Shown here: positions 12,478 through 25,195 of the stretch, one piece after another
How the letters are laid out: each line of letters begins with the position of its first letter
Numbering within the stretch: the stretch's first letter is position 1
DNA from: Helicoverpa zea
Taxonomy: Eukaryota; Arthropoda; Insecta; Lepidoptera; Noctuidae
DNA: 64,000 bases
Reading direction: 5' to 3'
NCBI RefSeq assembly: GCF_022581195.2
Contig: NC_061476.1
Span: 2,340,098-2,404,097, forward strand
Program-made: the position numbers and the translations under genes
Notes under the pieces: generated by a model
The model's database searches: none
The model's input: only the letters and a program-made list of their open reading frames with translations
What the model was told of the DNA's origin: nothing

Positions 12478-12592
12478 TCGAGTTACCCTGGACTATGAAG
12501 TCCGAAATCACCAACCCGCATTAAGCATGCGTGGTGATTCAATCCTTCTGCGTGTGAGAGGAGGCCTGTGCCCAGCAGTGGGACGATAAAAA
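12478..12592 (+). repeat. LINE 3'-end fragment (AGGAGGCCTGTGCCCAGCAG type)
   Basis: Contains CACCAACCCGCAT, GTGGTGATT and GAGAGGAGGCCTGTGCCC followed by AGCAGTGGGACGAT, a tail widely dispersed in lepidopteran genomes and probably the end of a non-LTR retrotransposon. A near-identical fragment is at about 25625-25735. Confidence 0.65.
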
Positions 12593-13402
12593 AATGCTGA
12601 TTATGATCGATGAAAAAACATTCTGAAACATCTGAGAACATCTAAAGACTAGATAATTCATACAAGCTAAAGCATGTATGTATGTAAAAATCTAAAATTC
12701 CCAGCAAAAACCTATATAGTTCACGTCATCTAATATAATCAGATAGTGAGAAAAATGTTACACACGCACTAAAAGATTAAATAATTACTCTGTGAGTACA
12801 AGTTGCGGTACAGTCAGAAACAAATAATAGTTTCTGAGAAAAGCTGGTGCTTACAATCTTACTGTTTTTTTTTAGAAGAACGCCTGGGCTTTTTTCTCGA
12901 TTTAATCGAGGAAACATTGTTTTTTGAGGCTGTCGTAACAATAATAATGTTTATGTTTTCAAAGCTTCTTAATTTTGCAATTGACATGTTAGATTTTGAT
13001 AATTCAGAACTTATTCAAAGGCTCTTACCTAAGTTGATTTCGACTTCTGATATACTGCTGTCATTAGTACCTATAGAGTAATATCATTTTACTTATTCAA
13101 AGTTCATAGAAATGTTACGAGTTAGATTAGAAAGATTGTGCAATATATAATTTTATTCAGATATAATTAGTTACGGATCCCAGATCACATCAAGTATTTG
13201 GCATCAGCGTGACAGGATTTAATGAGATTATTCACACATAGGTACTTTTGAACGTTACTTAACTTTAAATTATATTTAAAAATATTTCAGTAGCATAAAT
13301 TGACGTGGGTAAGTGTTACAGAGTTAGAAGAAATGTTTGGGCAATCCATAGAATCTTGTAGCATTTTAGTATTTGGCCAGTAAAGAATTGAATCTAATTC
13401 AT

Positions 13403-13545
13403 CTGCCTAACCTTTTCCCATCTATGTTGAGGTCGGCTTCCAGTCTAATCGGATGCAGCAAAGTACCAGTGTTTTACAAGCAGCGACTGCCTATGTGACC
13501 TTCTATGAGGTAAGACTGGTTGTCAGAATTTCAGACTTTGGACCC
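13403..13545 (-). repeat. SINE family 2 fragment
   Basis: CCTTTTCCCATCTATGTTGA, TCGGCTTCCAGTCTAATCGG and GTACCAGTGTTTTACAAG match family 2 on the reverse strand. Confidence 0.72.
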
Positions 13546-15632
13546 TAAAGATGTTTAAATTACATGATGGTCACCCTATCCACAGACCGTCCGCGCCAAG
13601 GGTTGCTTAACCGAATGATGCGAGCTTTTCCGAGTTTCGTCATAATTGTGCTAAAAAAAATGAAATCATTAACTTATTTCAGTTATTGACTGTACCTATC
13701 AAATAATTCAGAGCAGGTTGACACGAAGCATTGTGCTCATGCTCACACACGACCCAAATGATATTATCGAGCGAAAGTCTACCATGGGAAACTATGGTTT
13801 TTGCACCCCCATTGTTAATCATGGGAAATATTCGATAGAATACAGAATATCGAGTGTTTGCTTAGCAGTAATTTGATTGGTATGGCTGTGAATTGAAGTT
13901 GGTTTCGATTGGTAGTTATCATTATTTTATTTTGATTGAATAATTTGCCAGAGAAAAAACAGCACCTGTATTTTGTTAATTTAGGGCCATGGTTAGAACA
14001 TATAATATATATCGTAGATGTTTTTGCAAGACGTGTAAAACTAACCCAGGCTCTCGTATAAATCACATTAAAAGGCATATGCATGCAGTAGTGTAATACC
14101 ACTAAAGCTTGCTGCTTCATAGCTAGCAAAACTAATTAACAACTTGAAGATTATACAAATCAGAAATGCCATGTTCAAACTACACATAACAGTTTTGTAC
14201 ATGATTTTTTATTATAACATGGCTATGTTTCTGCAGTCGTTAATTTTGGATTCCTTCCTAATAACATCTGTTTTCTTGTATTCCCTTACCAAAACCTCGT
14301 AAACGCCTTCCAGTCATCACGCAAGCTCCTTCTAAATCAATATCATTGACATCTTTTACATTCAGACACCATTTTGCGTGTCAATCACCAACCATCTGCC
14401 CTCACACAAAAAAACACAAACATAAAAAAAAATAACAACCCAAAATCAACCATAAAAATCTAATCGTTCAATTTACCATAATATCAGACAGTTAAAAATA
14501 ATAAAACCACCACCAGATCATCGTTAAACTAAAAGGATTTCAAGACTGCGCAAGAGCATGTCCCGATTAGATAACCGCAGTTTAACGAGAGCCGTTAACT
14601 GCACGCGGTCAGAACCACCTGACCTTTGTAAAAACACCTGTTTTTTTGCACGATCAACGGAATTATAGTGCATAAGTTTTATATTATAGAAATGTCAACG
14701 TTTCCGCTTTTGTGTGTGTGTGATAGCGCCTTTATGACAGCAGTGCCGTGGAGTGGCCTTAAGTGGAATATTTAAGATTTTGTTGTTTGGCAAATAATGA
14801 GTATTACTATGCTATTGCAAATATTTTGCTCCTGAGGCTGTAACTATACCTATTCCTTAATATTTATTTTGGTCAATAAGTACCAGTACCAATTTCCTGT
14901 CTATTATAGGTACACCTTTTAAACTGAATTATAATTTGACAAGCAGTTTTATAAGTTGGGTACATACATATTTCTATTTAGCTATCGTTTAAGAATTTTG
15001 AAAAGTAGCTTGCATACAAGACGTTTAAAAAATGATCAAACGGTAACATCCTTCAACAGCTTTGCTTTAGCCTTTAAAATATTTTAAACTCCCAACAACT
15101 CCACAGTTTTTCCCAAACAAAACTCCACGGTTCATAACGCGTAGACGTTACAATATTCCACTCTTGCGCACGCCACATAAGAATTATGCCGCCGTGCAAT
15201 TATATACTAGACTTGCGCCCGGGTCCGCCCAACAAGCAGTAACTTACGGCAGTTTATTAGTCGCCTCTAAGACCTGTAGTAGTGGAAAATATTTTCTAAC
15301 CAACGGTTAGGGTTCAATGATTTTCGAAGCGTTTAAGTTAGGTTAGGCTAAGATAAGGGTTATTTTGTTTCAAATAACATTTTAACTACCTACGAAGATA
15401 GAGAACTCCTACACACAATTTAACTATTGGTAGTGATTTTTGATACCGATGAACTAATTGACTATGCTAATTCTTTTTCCTGAACTAATAGGTGTAAAAG
15501 TACATATATCAATATAGTTTTAGTTCTCTCACTATTTGCCTAATATTTGCCCAACAATTTTGAGTTCGATTTCGAGTACCTATAACCACATGCAGCTTCG
15601 TAGCAGAGACAGTCACATAGAGCGTTTACCCG

Positions 15633-15790
15633 ATACTCCTTGATAAGACTGGTTGCCAAACTTTCTTGCTTCTGACTTACCGTAATGACTAACAAAGATG
15701 ATCAAATGACAGCTATTGGGAACCACAATTTTGATGTACCTTTCGAAACAGCAAGGGACTCCTAAGATTGCCAATTGTAGATGCATGATG
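15633..15790 (-). repeat. SINE family 2, central part
   Basis: Matches the central block of the full copy at 4793-5177 (compare CTTCTGACTTACCGTAATGA and CAAATGACAGCTATTGGGAA). Both ends are lost. Confidence 0.55.
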
Positions 15791-15986
15791 GGGCTGCCAT
15801 TTAGTCTCAAAGATAAATAGTACCGTAGTACAGATGTACACGAAAGCGGGTGAGCTATACTTGTGTGCGTAATCATAACCTAGGTGGCACTCAGTAGTAG
15901 CATGGTCGCCGAATCAGGCAGGACACGAATAAGTACATTTACTTATACAAGCAAAGCTTTCCCGCTTTCGTGGATTAAAACATCGG

Positions 15987-16267
15987 TAACTTGTGTCCAT
16001 CAGAATCACCGACTCTAAAGCCATGTATTCACTGAGAAACAATTGTTTATAAACACTGTTTCAGAAACAATATCTACGTGTTTCTGAAACAAATAATTTT
16101 GTTTCAGAAACATATAATTTTGTTTCTGTGGACGATGTGGACGGCAGAGTTTCCGAAACATTGTTGCTGTAAACATCTACGTGATGTTTCAGAAACTGTG
16201 TATCTGAAACATTGTTTCCCAGTGAATACATGGCTTTAGAGTCGGTGATTCTGATGGACACAAGTTA
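15987..16267. mobile_element. MITE with ~55-bp terminal inverted repeats
   Basis: The left arm 15987-16042 and right arm 16212-16267 are reverse complements with about one mismatch (TAACTTGTGTCCATCAGAAT at the left tip). The ~170-bp interior is built from repeated GTTTCAGAAAC dyads in varied spacing, about eight to ten copies. No coding capacity. Superfamily unknown; a TA or TAA duplication is possible but not clear. Confidence 0.85.
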
Positions 16268-17727
16268 TGACTTCAGGATACGATTGAAACAGCTAGTGTT
16301 GATTTTTTATACTAAGCCCGTCTTGAACTTTCCTACAAAATAACTAAAAATGTCGAGGCTTTATAACAACCCTAATTAACCTCAAACAAGTTGATTAAGC
16401 TCAGTTCCGTCTTATACCGTTTAGCGTGCGAACTTCTTGCACCTGTGAAGTGCGATTTATATAGCACCTGTACTTGAATAAATTATATAAAAAACTTAAT
16501 TAATTATAGAAAATGATTGCCTCATTTGCCTAGTAATTATATAAGCGTAGGCTCTAATGTAAGTTAATGATATGAAAGTTTGCGGCCCACCGATTGATGA
16601 TAAGATCCTAAATATGGGACTCGCAGGAGAAGTCATAAAATGGAAAAAAACAGTAAGTATATATATTTTATGATGTAAATCAATTTTATATGTCGAATAA
16701 AAGGGCGAACTATTGACTATTGTTAAAAAATCCTAATTTCAAAATAAACTTTAAAAAATCTCAAAGAAATTGTAGTAGCTTCGTGTTCGAAGTTCCATTC
16801 CCACGTTTGACGATATGATACCTTAATTTCGTGTCAAATGCCATTAAAAAATATGAAAGAAGATTTTCACATTATGAATCAAACCACGAGAAACATCTAG
16901 TCTTCCACAAACCGACTACAAATACAATTACAATGCTAATACCTGAACATTTTAAATTCCTTGCGTATAATTTCAACGATTGATAAATTATTGTTTATCA
17001 TAGATAAATCATTGCTGACAATAGCATTGCGCTAACATCTATCAATCAATCAATAGTACGCGATAGTGTTGCTAATCTGTGCTAACACTAGGGTGACCAT
17101 ACTTTTTCACTTATTTTACATACCTCGGCATACTTAAATATCAGGTACTTAGCTTTAAGTTCTGTTTTATAGTATTTCTGTCGCAGCAAGTAACTGTGAC
17201 AGATATGTTTGAGTAGTCCTCAATATTGAGTGGCGTTTCATGATTTGGTTGATAAACATCACAGAACTGATATTAGATTATGCTCACACTATTCTTATCG
17301 TAGAAGTTTGAATGTTATTTGCGGATAGGACAGGACCTATCTTGAAAAGTTTAAAAACGAATCAGCAATTTTTACGTGAAAGGGTATATATATCTAACAT
17401 CTATCCGTTAGTAAATCCCACAATCACCATGTATACTTACTCATAATAACATCTCTCCTCTATTAATTCTTATCAAGATTTTATCCAACCAACCACAGTG
17501 TTATGGTCACCCCACTCTTGCACAGACTAAAGAACAATAGCCCAACTACTAGAAAACTAGTATGAGAAAATAAGCTTTCTTAGAAACCTAGTAATTACAC
17601 TATGTACTTATTATTTACTTAAGCATAGAGAATTATATTCCCATAGTAAGTTATGTGAATTAGATAAATGACATGCAAAGGTAGTTAGCTTTCTTTTGAA
17701 TATGCTAATCTGTACTATAAATTAATA

Positions 17728-18128
17728 TATCGGGTGTGTCGTAGCTAATCACGTTAAATCACATATACTTTATGATATTCTATGGCGAATTGTAATAAAA
17801 TAACCTAATCCATTAATTGGTTTAGCCACAGGACAAATTTTTTGTTTTCATAACTTACAACATCTTTTGCAAAACAGAGATAAAGTTAGGAGTATCGAAT
17901 GTTTTGACCTGTTGACAGGTGTCAGTTTTCACGGGATTTCAGTTGTTTGTACGACTGACTCTTGTATGGTGTTCTAATTCTCGCACATGTTTATACTATT
18001 TACTTTGTTTGAAAAAAAAAAAAATTACATATTGTAGTATTTTCTTTGTGCTAATCGACATACATATATATTAACCAGTATATTAACGTATTTAATTTAA
18101 TGTGATTAGGATCGACACACCCGATATA
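17728..18128. mobile_element. Short TIR element of about 400 bp
   Basis: Left end TATATCGGGTGTGTCG and right end CGACACACCCGATATA are inverted repeats, with similarity extending inward about 35 bp (TAATCACGTTAA versus TTAATGTGATTA). The TA next to the tips fits a Tc1/mariner-type target but is not proven. A partial copy of the right half lies at 6080-6348. Confidence 0.7.
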
Positions 18129-18177
18129 CTAACTATACTAATACATATACCTAATAGAAGGAAATATTTTTTTGTTT

Positions 18178-18740
18178 GTATGTTTGTTTGTAGGTACCCT
18201 AAAGGGTCCGAAACTTCAGAACTGATTTAAAAATTTCTTTCACTGTTGGCAAGCTACACTATTTCTGACTAGCAAAGCTTAATTTAAGGCTAGTTTCAGA
18301 ACACTATATATCGCAACCCAGTTACTTCCACATGATAATATTCGATACATATTCGCACTAACATAAGTACTAAGTCTTCAGTTAAAATAACCACCATTCG
18401 TGACGAAGCATTTCATAATTGACACTTAAGTACATCTACATAAAAATGTTTTATGGATCAACATAAAACATAATAATCTCTAATGGGTATAGTTAAAATT
18501 TAAACGATTGCAGTTTACAATGAGAGGTTTTAAGTGCTCTTATGTTTAACTGATAAGCCATTATTACTTTAATTGCTATATATAGTAACGCTTTTAGTAA
18601 CATATTTACATAATGTACTTAACCTTTTGAAAAATTCTTACACTTTTGGAAAGCTACAGCTCATAGTAACATACTAGGGTATATTTTATCCGGGTCCGAA
18701 AAGAGGTTCCCCCTTGCAATCAGTGGAAAACAGCTAACAA
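18178..18740 (+). repeat. Two Helitron-like fragments
   Basis: A 5' side module at 18178-18290 (GTTTGTTTGTAGGTACCC, GGCAAGCTACACTATTTC) and a 3' side module at 18612-18740 (TTGGAAAGCTACAGCTCATA, GGGTATATTTTATCCGGG, GGAAAACAGCTA). They are separated by about 320 bp of AT-rich sequence. Confidence 0.6.
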
Positions 18741-18767
18741 AATATGAAGAACAAATATAACGGTTCT

Positions 18768-19085
18768 CATATAAGGAGATCAGCCAGCTACGCAGGACAT
18801 ATTATAGTGCACGAGCATTTGCGCAGACACAGGTGCACTCCCTATTACTTCACTCTCATAACACGATGGGACGGCAATCCGACACGACCGGAAAGAGATC
18901 TGGCGCAGGACAGACATTTACGTGCTCTCCGATGCACGGGTGAATCAATCACCAACTTCCAGACTACGGGCTGCATTGTGAAAGTTTAAGAAAACACACA
19001 AAGCGATTTCGGCCCGACCCGGGAATCGAACCCGAGACCTCGAGTACAGCAGCCGCGCTTGCGACCACTAGACCGACGAGGCAAT
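18768..19085 (-). mobile_element. tRNA-derived SINE, family 1
   Basis: Reverse-strand copy: the tail-side sequence (CATATAAGGAGATCAGCCAG) is at the left and the tRNA-like head with B-box complement GGAATCGAACC is at about 19022. The distal tail block is missing. The apparent 81-codon frame across it is not a gene. Confidence 0.82.
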
Positions 19086-22067
19086 CAAATAAATAAATCA
19101 AATAAAGAAGAGCAAATATTATGAGGTAGCATATTACCTACTACTAGATCTTCTTAACCAATTTTGAACATGTTTTTGCCAATAGAAAACCAAGTTGTTC
19201 GCAAATGTCAACGACTCTATTTTTATCCCGATACAGGAAGTATTTCCCTTCAAAGAACAACTTTAAAATGATGGTAAATACAGAAGAAAATGTATAATCA
19301 TCATAAGAATTTATTATTACAATCTACACAAAAATTAACATACTTAACGTATTATTATCGCGACGGCCAAACTGCGACTGTTAACAAGTTCGAAATAATT
19401 GTATATTTAATGTTACGCTGTTTAAGTGCGCAGGAGTCTCGGAGAACAAAATGACTAGCGGAGGTGCCATAACGGAAAATCGCCAAATAAAGTAGTGCGC
19501 CAAAATGCGGGGGAAGAGGAACGTCACTGTTTTTAAACGGTTTTATTACTCTTATACGCCTTCTTTAGACATGACCATTTTTAGGGTTCCGTACCCAAAG
19601 GGTAAAACGGGACCCTATTGTTTTCACAGATGATGTATTTCTGTTGCCGCTATAACAACGAGTACTAAAAACTAGATCAAACTAAATATTATGGGGAGCT
19701 CCCATACAACAAACGTGTTTTTTTTTATGTACCAAAAATCGTTAGCAGAAGTCTCAAAGAACCCGAACTCCTCGCCTCGTTGGTTCACTCGTAACTGATC
19801 GTTTTGGTGATGCCTACCGTACGAATTTGACCTAGAAGAAGGCGCCTGACCTATCTGCATTATGTCATCTCCGGTCATTTTTCTTTACTCCGTGCGCAGG
19901 AGTTGATTCATGATACCACCTGTACTTTTCCCCTTTGCGCTTGCGTCGCGTGTGACGAACTTGCGATTGCAGAATGATCTTATGTTTGATGTCACTTGAA
20001 ATAAACCGGCCAAGTGCGAGTCGGACTCGCTCACCGAGGGTTCCGTACAAATCCTGGTTAGATAAAAAGTGAGTCTCGCGCCAACCGTTCAGTTTAGAAC
20101 AATCATAGTTATGGTAATTTCGTGAGAGTCAAAATAGCTAATATTTTTTATTTTATAATATAACTAAAATAGTAGGCCAGTACCTTGTAAAAGTTATTTT
20201 ATTAAAGTTATTTATATACAACATTTTATAGTCATCATTCAGAAATCTGATTGAAAATAACTAATTATGTCTTAAAGGTCATTGGGCATATCTGACCCGC
20301 TTTGTAAAAAGTGGCGGACATGAATCAAAGTAGTTTTAAATCGTGGAGAATGGTATGACGTTTCTTTGAATGTCCAGGATCGTTTGAAAAATATAATAGA
20401 CAAGCAGTTTCAGAGGATTTTACAGGTTGCAATGCTAGTTTTTATTGTTAAAGACTTTTCATAAAGAAAGGATCTGGAAACCCTGAGTAATCGAGGGCAA
20501 CTCTTGAATATTGTAGTCACGCATCGAGTCAAAACCAGACATGTGAGTGTATTTTTGAGGGTACTTGTAAACAGTGAAGGTTTGGAGCTGATTTGATTAT
20601 GGAGACTACAGAGAGTCGAGGGAACTCCTGAACGGTATGTTGCAACTACCACGTGTTTGGGCTTATTTTATTCGTATTGGCGAAGACTTTCCACATAGAT
20701 AGGTTTAACTGCCATTGTGGGATCGATAGCAAAGATCAGATATAGTTATGGGAACTCCTTTACAATTTATAACGTAACCTTGTGTTGGAGCTTATTTTAT
20801 TTTAGGTGATGAGAATTCACTACTAATGGGATCTATTATTTTTTTTAAACATGCATAGAGTTCTCTCGACTTTCTCACGTCTCCATCATCAGGTAAGCTC
20901 TAAACTTTCACTGTTTGATAGTATCACCAGACATACATCTGAGAATCAAGTTTTAATCCTATGCATGCCTACAATTTTTTATAGTTGCCCTCGATTTCTC
21001 AGGATTTCCATCATCAGATCCTGACCTGATGACAATGGAAATAAACGGCGAGTATACTCTTTCACTACAAAGAAATGATTTCTCAAATCCGTCAAATTTG
21101 GTCGTTTAAATTCCCCATTGAAATGAGGAAAATATTTGATGTTTACACCTGATTTTCTCTAGATTCTCACGGTTCACATAGATGCGACTAATGCCATAGT
21201 AAATCAGAGCCTTTATCATTATACTGTGCTATATTTCGTTCGTATCCGCCGTGGGTATGGTTTTCATACTAAGGTGCCCAATGACCTTTGAATGATTTAA
21301 AATTTTTCATAGTTTAGTGGCAATTATATTTAAGAAGTGTTTGATATGAATTTCAACTTTAATATCTCTACGCGTTCATGTAAAAAAGGGTAGTTAGTAA
21401 GTTTATAATTATTAAAAAAATATTTTATGTCGTGTAAGCAAAAATAATATTTTAATATTTTATGTAACTTCAAATTAATCATTTTCGCAATTTTTCCTTT
21501 ATCTGTACTATATAACGCTGCTTCGTGGCGAATTTCAAGATTCTGAGTTCACGGGAAGTACCTTGTAGGTTTTGATTCCCTAGCGTGTGACAGAAATTCG
21601 TCTAAGGTGTCGGTATAACTGCTGTATCTTTTGATCGCGTTAACTTAGAAGTTTGTTTTTTTCACTGCCTAAAGGGACAATAGACTTAGGTATTTGGTAT
21701 AAATTTCAATTTGATACCTTTATTCGTTCGTGAGAAATAAGGTAGTAAGTTTCATTTTATTAAAATATATTTTTTTATATTATATAACTAAAAAAATGAG
21801 ATTTTCGTAATTTTTCCTATATTTGCATTATATGACAATACTTCATGCCAAATTTCAAGACTCTGAGTTTACGGGAAGTACCCTGTAGGTTTTGATTCCT
21901 TTGCGAGTGTCGAGAATTTGTTGAAAATATCGACATAATCGGTTGTATCTTTTGATTGGCTTGGCTTAGAAGCTTGATATTTTCACAGCTTAAAGGGACA
22001 ACAGACCTGAGCATTTCATGTGAATTTCATCTTGATACGTCCACGCGTTCTTGAGATAAAGGGTCTT

Positions 22068-22110
<43 letters not shown>

Positions 22111-22112
22111 GG
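22068..22112. repeat. (GACA)n microsatellite, copy 1
   Basis: About ten uninterrupted ACAG/GACA units followed by GACGGACAAC. Confidence 0.95.
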
Positions 22113-22455
22113 ACAACAAAGTGATCCTATAAGGGTTCCGTTTTTTCCTTTTGAGGTTTTATATTATATAACTAAAAAAATGAGATTTTCGTAATTTTTT
22201 TTTCCTATATTTGCATTATATGACAATACTTCATGCCAAATTTCAAGACTCTGAGTTTACGGGAAGTACCCTGTAGGTTTTGATTCCTTTGCGAGTGTCG
22301 AGAATTTGTTGAAAATATCGACATAATCGGTTGTATCTTTTGATTGGCTTGGCTTAGAAGCTTGATATTTTCACAGCTTAAAGGGACAACAGACCTGAGC
22401 ATTTCATGTGAATTTCATCTTGATACGTCCACGCGTTCTTGAGATAAAGGGTCTT

Positions 22456-22506
<51 letters not shown>

Positions 22507-22507
22507 G
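22456..22507. repeat. (GACA)n microsatellite, copy 2
   Basis: Same array in the second duplicate, about two units longer than copy 1. Confidence 0.95.
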
Positions 22508-22704
22508 GACAACAAAGTGATCCTATAAGGGTTCCGTTTTTTCCTTTTGAGGTACGGAACCCTAAAATTACCAAAAGTATGTCATTGTTAAAAAAAAAAA
22601 AACAGTCAAAGATCGTGCAACTAATTTGAATTTTAATAGAAACCTGATTAAGTGAAATTGACTCTTGTCCCATGTCCTCCATCTGTGTTTATGTGTACCT
22701 TCAT

Positions 22705-22925
22705 GATGATATCCTCCTAGCCGATTATCGGCTACGGCAGCTGTTCTCATATAAGGATTTTATTAGCCAACTGCACAGGACATATTATAGTGCACAAGCA
22801 TTTGTGCAGACATAGGTGCACTCACTATTCCTTCACTCTCACAGCCCGATAGGACGGCAATCCGTCACGACCGGAGAGAGATCAGGCGCACAACCGACAT
22901 TTACGTGCTCTAATCTCTGGGTACA
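22705..22925 (-). mobile_element. SINE family 1, 3' part only
   Basis: Begins GATGATATCCTCCTAGCCG and runs to ACGTGCTCTAAT. The tRNA-like head is absent, as in a 5'-truncated insertion. Confidence 0.75.
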
Positions 22926-23321
22926 TACCGTGTATACCGCAATAGCCCATTGATCGAAGAAGTGGATGACTATCTTAATATCTAAAAACATCCAAAAGTA
23001 AAATATTTTTTCACATCGGAAAAGTTGTTCTTGAACTAAGGGTGTACAACCAAGTAAACAAACTATGATAAAAAATCTATACCCATAACTTTTGTAGTCT
23101 TTAAAAAAACTTTTAACAAAGGTACAAAAATTCACAAAGAACTTGAATACTATCAGATACACACGTTAACATAGCAAGACCGCGATCCCTGATTGTGTTA
23201 CAAAAAAATCAAAACATTGTTTTACATACACTCTTAATTGCATTCCCGTTACTTTTGATTATTTAAGGGATAGGCAGAGTGAGATATGTACCTAGGTATT
23301 TTAGGTAGGCAATACACTTTT

Positions 23322-23722
23322 TTCACTATGCACTATAATTTGTCCTGCGCAGCTGGCTGGTCTCCTTAAATGAGAACAGCCGCCGTGGCCGAAATCGGGC
23401 GTGGACGCCATTACACTTTTTTTCAGGTTTATTCGGAAATCTTTTTTTATACACAGACTTCCTGCAACGACCCACCATGACCCTTCTTAAGCCCTTTATG
23501 TACCAGGCAGTTCCTTCGAAATCAAATGTAGGATATGATCCAGAGAACATTTTCTAGGTAATTCTTGTCAGGACTGCCTCGTTGGTCTAGTGGTCGCAAG
23601 CGCGACTGCTGTGCTTGAAGGTCTCGGTTTCGATTCCCGAATCGGGCCGAAATCGCTTTGTGGGCTTTGGAAACTTTCACAAAGCAGCCTGTAGTCTGGA
23701 AGTCGGTCTTGGATGCCACTCC
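23322..23722 (+). mobile_element. SINE family 1 fragments, rearranged order
   Basis: A tail-side block (TGCACTATAATTTGTCCTGC) lies at 23325-23400. About 170 bp of other sequence follows, then a head block (GCCTCGTTGGTCTAGTGGTC, B-box GGTTTCGATTCC) at 23575-23722. The order is the reverse of an intact copy, so these are two partial insertions or a rearrangement. Confidence 0.65.
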
Positions 23723-24157
23723 ATATCACGAAGTTCAACCCAAATAAAGTCATCAGTTTTGTGTGAAAGATTTCAAAAGTTTACAGTTATAATATTACTA
23801 GAACGACAAAAAAATGTTGTTCAAACTATCGCAGTATTCTGCCTACCCCTTTCCCGTGCAGTCGCAATGATAAACAGTTATGCGTTTATCTGATACGGAC
23901 ACGCGAGCATTATTTATTGCAATTTTACATATTAATGTTGATAACGTTAAGGATTGGGCAAGTGTTTCTGTGTTTTTCTTTACGGTTCCTTATATATATT
24001 TTTTAAATAATCTTAACACTTTTAGAATAACACACCTTCTTTACATGAATAAAATAGAAGACGTTATTTTAAGGTGTCATTAAAAAGGAAAAATAACATG
24101 CAAATTGAATATTTTTGGGGAGTCGGATAAAAACAGTATACCAGAGAATTATGGTTT

Positions 24158-24290
24158 TATCAAGGGGTATCGGATTGTCCAGGTTGCGAAGGTCAGATAG
24201 ACAGTAGCTCCATGTAAGACACTAGTACTCAGCTGCATTCAGTTAGACTGGAAGCTGACCCCAAAATAGTTGAGAGAAGGCTAGGCTTAT
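24158..24290 (+). repeat. SINE family 2 fragment
   Basis: CAAGGGGTATCGGATTGTCC, CACTAGTACTCAGCTGCATT and GGAAGCTGACCCCAAAATAG match family 2. It ends at GGCTAGGC with no GAT tail. Confidence 0.7.
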
Positions 24291-24771
24291 TATTAAAAGT
24301 GGTGAAGGAAAGTGCAAGATTACTTTTGGTCTATTTTTTTTTTTATTCTTCGAGTATGTGCGATCAGTTTTTTTTCTTTCTCACTGTAATTAAAAATAGC
24401 CCTATTGAACTTTAAAAACAAACACTAGGTAATTATTTAACCATAATCTATGTTTCAAACGTACAATGTAAATCTATGGTAAACAACTGCTGAGCATTCT
24501 ATGAGCAGTCAGGCGTGATAGACAAGCCGGTAATTCCTTTTACCCATTATGGGAAATTACTGTGAATTTATGATGAATGCTTTACGTATAGGGAGAATTT
24601 AATAGTTAAGTATTTTTTTTTGTTTTAGAGTTTTACAGTTGAATATTTTGAAAACCTGTTTTGCTTAATTAACATTAAAAAAAAGTTATTATATTTATAA
24701 AAAAGATACAAATACTATAATTATGTATGTAATTGTGAGCCCTTGGGATCATATTAAAATAATATAGTAAG

Positions 24772-24916
24772 GGCCTTACTACAAAAACTTTAAACCCTGT
24801 TTTACACTTGTCTAATAAAATTTTGGCTGCAAAATGAACCATATGTCAACGTCATAATTTGACATTTTTTAGACAAGGCATAAACTGACGTTTAAAAGTT
24901 TTTGTGGTAAGACGGT
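24772..24916. mobile_element. Small non-autonomous TIR element, copy 1
   Basis: About 140 bp. Ends are GGGCCTTACTACAAAAACTT and AAGTTTTTGTGGTAAGACGG (inverted), with flanking TAA on both sides, so a 3-bp target duplication is possible. The same sequence occurs at 59210-59354. Confidence 0.82.
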
Positions 24917-25195
24917 AAATCATTTAGCTTTCTGTTGGGAAAACCATTTAATATATTGTTTCATTTTTTCATGGGTTAACCTTTAAGATATGAAGTAACT
25001 CCCGCTTATACATATAAGCACACGCCTATTATCCTTACTCTGTCTGTTGCTCTTTCACGCTAAAACGAATGAACCAATTTAAATATTTAAAGCCTTTTTA
25101 TCCGGATGCAAAACTTTAAGGTGCTTTTATATACAAATTAATTATGACAAAATCTGGCATTAAAATGTTAAATTATTGAACCATTGTAACCCTCA

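Larger units (their letters stand above)
9000..14700. other. Mostly unique AT-rich DNA with two small CpG patches
   Basis: Beyond the Helitron-like copy at 10347, the LINE tail at 12478 and the SINE fragment at 13403, I see only two GC-richer patches. One is 9655-9735 (GGCGCGCAAAAACTCAGCGC), next to an imperfect palindrome around TTCAAATTTGAA; the other is 11090-11270. Neither has a convincing ORF. The 92-codon frame at 12803 is AT-driven. Confidence 0.5.
21777..22552. repeat. 388-bp tandem duplication
   Basis: 21777-22164 and 22165-22552 are almost identical: TATATAACTAAAAAAATGAG through CCTATAAGGGTTCCG. They differ by a few T residues and in the length of the (GACA)n run. Identical 65-codon minus-strand frames in each copy (21817-22014, 22205-22402) simply reflect the duplication. 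Confidence 0.9.
19583..22566. mobile_element. Unclassified dispersed element(s) with GGTTCCGTAC ends and an internal tandem duplication
   Basis: Marks are TTAGGGTTCCGTACCCAAAG at 19588, GGCCAAGTGCGAGTCGGACT at about 20008 and the terminus GGGTTCCGTTTTTTCC then GAGGTACGGAACCCTAAA at 22530-22566. The terminus is itself an inverted repeat. These blocks are widespread in Lepidoptera and usually travel together. The superfamily is unknown to me. No long ORF is present. It may be one element or two overlapping ones. Confidence 0.6.

Noticed and set aside
12803..13081. 92-codon ORF with hydrophobic Phe/Leu-rich text
   Set aside because: Composition is what AT-rich DNA gives by chance; no splice context or homology recognised.
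16061..16261. 66-codon minus-strand ORF with repeated ETKLYVSETKLFVSET text
   Set aside because: It is the translation of the GTTTCAGAAAC array inside a MITE; the repeated peptide mirrors the DNA dyads.
22068..22507. CRISPR-like repeat array
   Set aside because: It is a GACA microsatellite present in both halves of a tandem duplication, with no spacers.
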